DNA from: an uncultured Rubrobacteraceae bacterium | GTDB lineage: Bacteria; Actinomycetota; Rubrobacteria; Rubrobacterales; Rubrobacteraceae | Direction of reading: 5' to 3' | DNA length: 8,467 nucleotides | NCBI GenBank assembly: GCA_902805985.1 | Contig: CADCUW010000683.1 | Span: 1-8,467 of the forward strand | Part shown: positions 5,339 through 8,467 of the stretch, one piece after another | Numbering within the stretch: the first letter of the stretch is position 1 | Layout: each line of letters begins with the position of its first letter | Position numbers and translations under genes: made by a program | Notes under the pieces: generated by a model | Told to the model about the DNA's origin: nothing | What the model saw: the letters and a program-made list of their open reading frames with translations, nothing else | Database searches by the model: none

Positions 5339-5371
5339 GGCCCGCGTCATGCCCTCAACCGCACGCGGGCC
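5339..5371 (+). terminator. Perfect 9-bp hairpin displaced by the insertion sequence
   Basis: GGCCCGCGT (5339-5347) and ACGCGGGCC (5363-5371) pair perfectly around a 15-base loop. No T-run follows, so it is not a canonical intrinsic terminator. Without the insertion sequence it would start at the last base of the 53-aa gene's stop codon, so it is best read as that gene's original 3' hairpin (attenuator, RNA stabiliser or weak terminator). It now sits just outside the insertion. Confidence 0.5.
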
Positions 5372-5426
5372 ACCATGCCCGTCCGAGCGCCTGGATTATT
5401 CAAGACCAACACGACAGAGGAGAGAA

Positions 5427-5921
5427 ATGACGGAGAGCAAGACCTGGACCGAGGACTACGTCCCCGCGTCTGACTTGTGGGGCGACGGGAAGAGCATGGG
5501 GCCCATGATGCCAGAGGAGGAGCTCGCGGCGTGGCGCAAGACCCCCCGCGCCCTCGACTCCCTGTGCGGCATGGCAACCAGCCTGCTCCTCGAGCCCCTG
5601 GAGTTGGCCCTGGCCGACGCCTTGGGGCGCGCTTGCGAGGAGGAGAGGAGGGCCGAGGACCGGCTCACGAGGCCGGAGGGCTTCCAACTCGGCCCGCGCG
5701 AGAAGGAGCGCCTGATGGGTCTTTTGCGCCGCTCGGATGCCCTCGGCAACGCCCTCGATGCCCTGGAGCAGTCGGAGAGCGCCTACCCCGACACCAAGGC
5801 CGAGTACGTAGGGTTGGTCCGGGAGGACTTCGGGCGGGCGGCAGAGGCCTTCTCGCGCTACCGCGCGGAGCTAGGCCTCCCCGATCTTCCCAGCAGGAAG
5901 AACGCCAGCAAGCCAGCATAG
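5427..5921 (+). CDS. 164-aa hypothetical helical protein
   Basis: The frame extends upstream, but ATG at 5427 is preceded by AGAGGAGAG and is the sensible start. The product begins MTESKTWTEDYVPASDLWGD, followed by a Met/Pro/Glu-rich turn (MGPMMPEEELAAW) and then almost continuous helix: LLLEPLELALADALGRACEE, LGPREKERLMGLLRRSDALG, EYVGLVREDFGRAAEAFSRY. It ends in a basic SRKNASKPA tail. There is no signal peptide or membrane segment and only two cysteines. GC-rich third positions support coding. I do not recognise the family. It shares orientation with the 53-aa and 51-aa genes and is followed 22 bases later by the latter, so all three probably formed one transcription unit before the insertion sequence separated the first gene. 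Confidence 0.75.
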   Translation: MTESKTWTEDYVPASDLWGDGKSMGPMMPEEELAAWRKTPRALDSLCGMATSLLLEPLELALADALGRACEEERRAEDRLTRPEGFQLGPREKERLMGLLRRSDALGNALDALEQSESAYPDTKAEYVGLVREDFGRAAEAFSRYRAELGLPDLPSRKNASKPA

Positions 5922-5943
5922 ACCCCACCGGAGAGGAGAAGAG

Positions 5944-6099
5944 ATGGACGCACAGACGCGCGGGGACCGCCTGCTCGAGGCCCTGGAGCACGTCGCCGGC
6001 GAGCTAGAGAAGCTCAGGATCCTGCGGGAGCACGAGATGGGAGTCCGGATGGTGGACGAGGAGGGGACGTTACTCGTGAAGCCGGCCGAAAAGGGATAA
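5944..6099 (+). CDS. 51-aa hypothetical protein, last gene of the plus-strand unit
   Basis: ATG at 5944 is preceded by GGAGAGGAGAAGAG, a good ribosome-binding site. The product begins with a charged helix, MDAQTRGDRLLEALEHVAGE, continuing LEKLRILREHEMG. It ends in what looks like a beta hairpin (VRMVDEEGTLLVKPAEKG). GC-rich third positions and the terminator starting just behind the stop support it as a real gene. There are no cysteines and no membrane segment. The family is unknown. The helix could pair with the helical 164-aa neighbour, but that is speculation from adjacency. Confidence 0.65.
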   Translation: MDAQTRGDRLLEALEHVAGELEKLRILREHEMGVRMVDEEGTLLVKPAEKG

Positions 6100-6101
6100 C
6101 C

Positions 6102-6152
6102 CCGCAACCGTTGCGGTATTCCGGGCCGGGTTCCTTCGGGCCCGGCCTTTTT
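6102..6152 (+). terminator. Intrinsic terminator with UUCG tetraloop, preceded by a small dyad
   Basis: GGCCGGG (6124-6130) pairs with CCCGGCC (6141-6147). Inside, a TT bulge and a CC/GG pair close a TTCG tetraloop (6135-6138), and TTTTT follows at 6148-6152. This is a textbook rho-independent terminator for the plus-strand unit. Directly after the stop codon there is also a perfect 7-bp dyad, CCGCAAC-C-GTTGCGG (6102-6116), which may protect the 3' end or bind a protein. Confidence 0.9.
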
Positions 6153-6194
6153 CTGCGGCTGGTTTCACTCGTTTGGGGGATGTGCGGACGGCCG

Positions 6195-6248
6195 CCCGAC
6201 CCGTAGGGTGTCCTCGGTCGGGTCCCCTCCGCATCTCTCCGGGACCCG
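6195..6248 (+). other. Two mutually exclusive hairpins
   Basis: CCCGACC (6195-6201) can pair with GGTCGGG (6216-6222). CGGGTCCC (6219-6226) can pair with GGGACCCG (6241-6248). The two stems share bases 6219-6222, so only one can be complete, as in attenuators and riboswitch expression platforms. No gene lies directly downstream, so a regulatory role is only a possibility, and high GC makes chance hairpins common. Confidence 0.35.
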
Positions 6249-6265
6249 GCCCGTGCGGTGAAAAC

Positions 6266-6296
6266 TGGGGGGCCCCACAGGACGGGGAGCCCCCCA
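6266..6296. repeat. G/C inverted repeat TGGGGGGC...GCCCCCCA
   Basis: Perfect 8-bp arms (6266-6273 and 6289-6296) enclose 15 bases that themselves contain a CCC/GGG pair. No T-run follows on either strand, so it is not called a terminator. Confidence 0.4.
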
Positions 6297-6442
6297 ATCC
6301 CCCTCCGTGCCCGACATCAAAGCACAGGCCCCTCGCGTTCGGAATGGTCTATTCGACCTAGGCAAAAGGTCTCAAAACATCTCCCAATTGGGGTATGCGG
6401 GCGGGGCACCCTGGTACTACAATACCCTCGGCCGGGCGCCTT

Positions 6443-6455
6443 GATTACCCCCTCC
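6443..6455 (+). repeat. GATTACCCCCTCC box, copy A
   Basis: The box and the bases after it (AGG-x-CGC, then GGCTT and CGCTC) recur at 6628 onward with scattered differences, indicating two diverged copies of a repeat at least 50 bp long. Confidence 0.5.
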
Positions 6456-6510
6456 TTTTAGGCCGCCCGGCTTTCCTTTTGGCTTCGCTCCGGTCCCTTT
6501 GTGCCGCCGT

Positions 6511-6567
6511 TTCTTATGTACAGAATAGGGCGCCGTGACGAGCGGCGCCCTATTCTGTACATAAGAA
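6511..6567. repeat. 57-bp palindrome with perfect 25-bp arms
   Basis: The left arm 6511-6535 (TTCTTATGTACAGAATAGGG then CGCCG) and the right arm 6543-6567 are exact reverse complements around a 7-base centre, TGACGAG. Such perfection over 25 bp cannot be chance and shows either recent origin or selection. There is no coding context. Candidate explanations are two transposon ends joined head to head, a miniature inverted-repeat element, or a recombinase/replication site. Confidence 0.95.
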
Positions 6568-6627
6568 GTCGCGCCCTGTCCAGTCGGGTAGTAGGTAGTA
6601 GAATGTTGGCGAGGCTCGGCGGCCCGC

Positions 6628-6645
6628 GATTACCCCCCTCCTAGG
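6628..6645 (+). repeat. GATTACCCCCCTCCTAGG box, copy B
   Basis: This is the second copy of the GATTACCCCC repeat. Its CCCCCTCCTAGG (6634-6645) is repeated perfectly in inverted orientation at 6757-6768, 111 bases away. Confidence 0.55.
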
Positions 6646-6756
6646 GACGCAGGGCTTCTTCTTGCTCGGCGTCGCTCGCCACGATGATGGCCTGGATTAT
6701 GCATTGACGGGATTTGCGCCCTTTGAGACAATGCGCGGGCGATGCGGGCGGGCGGA

Positions 6757-6768
6757 CCTAGGAGGGGG
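6757..6768 (-). repeat. Inverted partner of copy B (CCTAGGAGGGGG on the plus strand)
   Basis: It forms a 12-bp perfect inverted repeat with 6634-6645, extended on the inner side by a shared CGC after two differences. The pair could bound a small element or form a long-range stem. Confidence 0.45.
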
Positions 6769-7010
6769 CGCCGGCCCGTTTTGCTGCCTCGTCCCGGTCT
6801 TGGTCGGTGGCCCCGGTCCAACCCCTCAGGCCCCGAAAATGGCCCGAAGGGTGCAAGGAAGGACGGCGCGAGGGGCGTACGATGCTGGCACGGCGAGAGG
6901 CCGCCGATCCCACAACGGGCTCCTGCGCCCGCGGCCTGGCCTCCGCGCCAACACATTGCTGGGCTCGTGCTTTTTCCACCATCGGCGCGGGCCCTTCTTC
7001 ATGCCGGCGG

Positions 7011-7058
7011 TTCTTATGTACAGAGTGGCTGCCACGCCTGGGGTGCGTAACATAAGAA
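7011..7058. repeat. Degenerate second copy of the TTCTTATGTACAGA palindrome
   Basis: TTCTTATGTACAGA at 7011-7024 repeats the left arm of the 57-bp palindrome in the same orientation. The upstream flanks match too (TGCCGCCGT against TGCCGGCGG). ACATAAGAA (7050-7058) closes a 9-bp outer inverted repeat and, as in the first copy, is followed by TCGCGCC one base later. The interior has diverged and contains GTGGC-T-GCCAC. The copies are about 500 bp apart. Confidence 0.8.
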
Positions 7059-7099
7059 TTCGCGCCGCCGAGACACATACCCCGTGACTAGAAGCCATC

Positions 7100-7881
7100 T
7101 CACAAATACCTGAGCAGGATGACGACGCACCCGAGGCGGGCGAAGCCGAGGTAGTTCTCGGCCCGCCGCTCGTAGCGGACCACCAGCCGCCGGAAGTTCG
7201 AAAGCCACGCGAACAGCCGCTCGATCTTCCAGCGCCTCTTGTAGCGCCTGAGCTTGCGCCCGTCCTGGGTCTTCCTCTTCTTGCGGTTCCTCCGGTGCGG
7301 GGCGATCATCTCTATGCCCGGTTCTCCGAGGGCCGCGTCCAGCGGGTCGGAGTCGTAGGCCCGGTCGCCGATCAGCCTCTCGGGCCGCTCATCGAGGAAG
7401 CTCGCGGCCAGGGCCTCCTCTACGAGGGTGACCTCGTGCGGCGAAGCGCTCGCCGTGCTAACGGAGAGAGGAAGACCAGAGCGGTCTGCCAGCGCCACGA
7501 GCTTCGTGCCCTTGCCCCGCTTGGTCTTTCCCACCTGCCGCCCCCCTTTTTCGCGCCCGCGAAGGTGCCGTCGATGAAGCCCTCCGAGAGGTCGAGGCCG
7601 CCCCGCTCCTTGAGGTCCTCGGCCAGGGCGCGCAGGATCTCCTCCAGCACGCCCTCCTCGTTCCATCTCTGGAAGCGGCGGTGGCAGGTCTGGTAGGGCG
7701 GGTAGCGCTCGGGCAGGTCGCGCCAGGGGGCGCGCCAGGGGGCGCCGGTGCGCAGGACCCACAAGACGCCGTTGAGCACGTCCCTCGGGTCGCGCCAGGG
7801 TCTTCCTTTGCCGTCCGCCCGGCGTGGAGGGTCGGGGATCAGGGGCGCAAGGACCTCCCACTGCTCGTCGGTAAGATCCAC
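7100..7881 (-). CDS. IS5-family transposase, orfA/orfB joined by -1 frameshift
   Basis: OrfA (GTG at 7881) encodes [16 protein letters not shown] and the DUF4096-like head up to [13 protein letters not shown]. The -1 frame then continues [16 protein letters not shown] to the stop at 7100. The fused product is 260 aa, the normal size. The DDE triad is D104 (FIDGTF), D173 ([10 protein letters not shown]) and E221 ([11 protein letters not shown]), so catalysis requires the fusion because the first Asp is in orfA and the other two in orfB. Unlike typical relatives, which read [11 protein letters not shown], it reads [15 protein letters not shown] owing to a 12-bp tandem duplication, an insertion of four residues in the N-terminal part. 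Whether it remains active is unknown. OrfA alone ends at 7420 as a 153-aa product that may act as a regulator. Confidence 0.9.
7543..7549 (-). promoter_or_regulatory. Slippery heptamer A_AAG_GGG for -1 ribosomal frameshifting
   Basis: In the orfA frame the codons AAA AAG GGG GGC cover 7551-7540, so the heptamer fits the X_XXY_YYZ rule with tandem slippage. Slipping back one base continues exactly into the frame that holds the rest of the transposase. The A5G6 tract would also favour transcriptional slippage. Confidence 0.8.
7719..7742 (-). repeat. 12-bp perfect tandem duplication inside the transposase gene
   Basis: CGCGCCAGGGGG on the plus strand is present twice in a row (7719-7730, 7731-7742). 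It is in frame and duplicates APWR at residues 47-54 of the transposase. Confidence 0.85.
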
Positions 7882-7952
7882 TCCTCACCCCCGTCGAAGA
7901 AAAGCAGGACCCGACCACTATACCGTTTATGAGATGCCTTCTAGGCACTCCG

Positions 7953-8036
7953 GTGAATAAGGGCAAGAAGAAGGCCGAGCCGCCGTTCCTTGGAGGGGGG
8001 AAAAGTGGCGAGCCCGGCCCCGTGACGGTATTGTAA
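7953..8036 (+). CDS. Possible 27-aa basic small protein
   Basis: GTG at 7953 opens a frame reading [20 protein letters not shown] and PGPVTVL, with GC-rich third positions, a lysine cluster and a plausible soluble composition. No ribosome-binding site precedes the GTG, either in the present sequence or in the sequence reconstructed without the adjacent insertion, where a TGA lies four codons upstream. If real it would have to be leaderless or be the remnant of something larger. The nearby IS5-family element ends 12 bases before it. The family is unknown. Confidence 0.25.
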   Translation: MNKGKKKAEPPFLGGGKSGEPGPVTVL

Positions 8037-8103
8037 TACGTGTAATAAATTCGCGCACACCAAAAACGGGTGATCTTTGTGTCGAGCGTCGTTGAGCCGC
8101 CCC

Positions 8104-8132
8104 GCTAGCGACACCGGCACGGCGTCGCTAGC
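8104..8132. repeat. Inverted repeat GCTAGCGAC...GTCGCTAGC
   Basis: Perfect 9-bp arms surround an 11-base centre that adds CCG/CGG pairing after one mismatch. Each arm contains CTAG, the same tetranucleotide found at both insertion-sequence borders. It lies 22 bases from a second hairpin and could form part of a tandem terminator or a recombinase site. Confidence 0.6.
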
Positions 8133-8146
8133 AAACTTCGGGCCAG

Positions 8147-8172
8147 AAAAAGGAGCGTCCCGTAAGGGACGC
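8147..8172 (-). terminator. Minus-strand intrinsic terminator
   Basis: GCGTCCC (8155-8161) and GGGACGC (8166-8172) form a perfect 7-bp stem with a four-base loop. On the minus strand the stem is followed after TCC by TTTTT (8151-8147). It would stop transcripts coming from beyond the right edge or from 8200-8467, where no clear minus-strand gene is seen. Confidence 0.6.
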
Positions 8173-8414
8173 CCCCAAGACGCCCGCGTTCTCATCGCCC
8201 CCTCCGAGAACCCCGAGAAGCCGAGCGTGCTCGTGACGCTACCATCCGTGCGCGGCCGATACCAGGCCCAGCGTCACGGTGGCGGGCCAACGAGCAGGGC
8301 GCATCCCCATAGGTATCCTCCGGAGCCTCAAGATGCGTTTGTTGCAATCTTCTCAGCGAACTTCTAAGACGACTGATGGGTAATTGCGGAAGATAGGGAA
8401 GGAGCCAGGACCTT

Positions 8415-8453
8415 ATGCTGGCACCAAACCTTCGCCCAAAGGTGGTGCAGCAT
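8415..8453. repeat. Imperfect hairpin ATGCTG(G)CACC / GGTGCAGCAT
   Basis: A 10-bp stem with one bulged G (8415-8425 with 8444-8453) encloses an inner ACCTT/AAGGT pairing. It does not fit a tRNA or an integron attC layout. It could be a transposon end or an RNA structure. Confidence 0.4.
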
Positions 8454-8467
8454 GGACCTCGACTCCT

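Larger units (their letters stand above)
6153..7087. other. Gene-free, repeat-rich segment of about 930 bp
   Basis: Several frames are open here on both strands, but none shows a ribosome-binding site with a plausible start, a recognisable motif or the helix/strand patterning of the neighbouring genes. Their products are low-complexity Pro/Arg/Gly. The segment instead contains competing hairpins (6195-6248), a G/C hairpin (6266-6296), a CCCAATTGGG palindrome (6383-6392), two related GATTACCCCC boxes plus an inverted third box, and two copies of a TTCTTATGTACAGA palindromic motif. It separates the plus-strand terminator from the IS5-family element. Confidence 0.55.
7092..7940 (-). mobile_element. 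IS5-family (IS427-group-like) insertion sequence, about 849 bp
   Basis: The terminal inverted repeats are AAGCCATCTCACAAA (left) and AAGGCATCTCATAAA (right, reverse complement), 13 of 15 matching. CTAG stands directly outside both ends (7088-7091 and 7941-7944), agreeing with the TA/YTAR-type target preference of IS5 relatives; because CTAG is palindromic the true duplication could be shorter. The element contains a single transposase in two frames. Its length and ends are intact. Confidence 0.85.
8037..8467. other. Right-edge segment with hairpins and weak coding signal
   Basis: The stretch begins with an AT-rich island (8028-8080, including GTATT-GT-AATAC). A plus-strand frame is open from 8077 to 8367 and between about 8185 and 8290 shows strongly GC-rich third positions (DARVLIAPSENPEKPSVLVT), but it lacks a good start, and its N- and C-terminal parts look non-coding. 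It could be a gene fragment. No family was recognised. Near the right edge, GGAAGGAG stands 10 bases before an ATG at 8415 whose frame is open to the window's end, which is too little to call. Confidence 0.3.

Noticed and set aside
4362..5339. 325-aa open frame on the plus strand
   Set aside because: It is the complementary shadow of the IS982 transposase, with low-complexity composition and no family motifs. The minus-strand frame has the full DDE set.
6662..7087. 141-aa plus-strand frame and several opposing frames in the gene-free segment
   Set aside because: Pro/Arg/Gly-rich low-complexity products, no ribosome-binding site, overlap with palindromic repeats, no recognisable motif.
7882..7966. 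Upstream extension of the transposase orfB frame (MPLFTGV...)
   Set aside because: The orfB frame is open to 7966, but that start lies outside the insertion sequence, and residues before [10 protein letters not shown] do not resemble transposase. The orfA-to-orfB frameshift explains the gene.
7941..8195. 84-aa minus-strand frame
   Set aside because: It begins on top of the minus-strand terminator hairpin and runs into the insertion-sequence border; no ribosome-binding site or motif.
8411..8467. Possible tRNA or integron attC site at the right edge
   Set aside because: The hairpin lacks the TTCGA T-loop and cloverleaf spacing of a tRNA, and no R-box pattern of an attC site is present.

Overview
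The window is high-GC DNA (GC-rich third codon positions, many GTG starts) that suggests an Actinomycetota host. The style of the small accessory proteins and of the transposases is reminiscent of Rubrobacter-like lineages; this is an impression, not a proof. It reads as an accessory or integrated mobile-element region rather than core chromosome. The only core-metabolism trace is at the extreme left edge, where a fragment with the serine-hydrolase nucleophile motif of S-formylglutathione hydrolase breaks off after about 80 bases. LAYOUT. Bases 101-4055 hold a compact minus-strand module. It runs leftward from an XRE-type regulator (4055-3462) into a DUF3987 mobile-element replication-type protein (3469-1886), then a chain of five small unrecognised genes (1854-739) joined by GTGA, ATGA or TAATG junctions, and ends at a terminator (652-680). 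A second short minus-strand unit follows: a 5-codon leader, a 39-aa protein, and a 122-aa cysteine/histidine-motif protein whose reading frame is broken. Divergent from the regulator, a plus-strand unit encodes a 53-aa, a 164-aa and a 51-aa protein and ends at a textbook terminator (6124-6152). An IS982-type insertion sequence (4362-5335) sits exactly behind the stop codon of the 53-aa gene. Bases 6153-7087 appear gene-free but are full of inverted repeats, including a perfect 25-bp-arm palindrome (6511-6567) and a degenerate relative about 500 bp further on. Bases 7092-7940 are an IS5-family (IS427-like) insertion sequence with a two-frame transposase and an A_AAG_GGG slippery site. The last 500 bases contain hairpins, a minus-strand terminator and only weak coding signals. 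HOW IT FITS TOGETHER. The regulator and the DUF3987 protein look like the control and replication core of a plasmid-like or integrative element, with a perfect TTGACA and a 13-bp dyad in the divergent intergenic region as the likely control point. The small genes are probable accessory cargo of unknown function. The most unusual signals are the octanucleotide repeats in inverted orientation at both ends of the DUF3987 gene, tiny overlapping leader cistrons, the palindromic pair in the gene-free segment, and the fact that both insertion sequences are flanked by CTAG.
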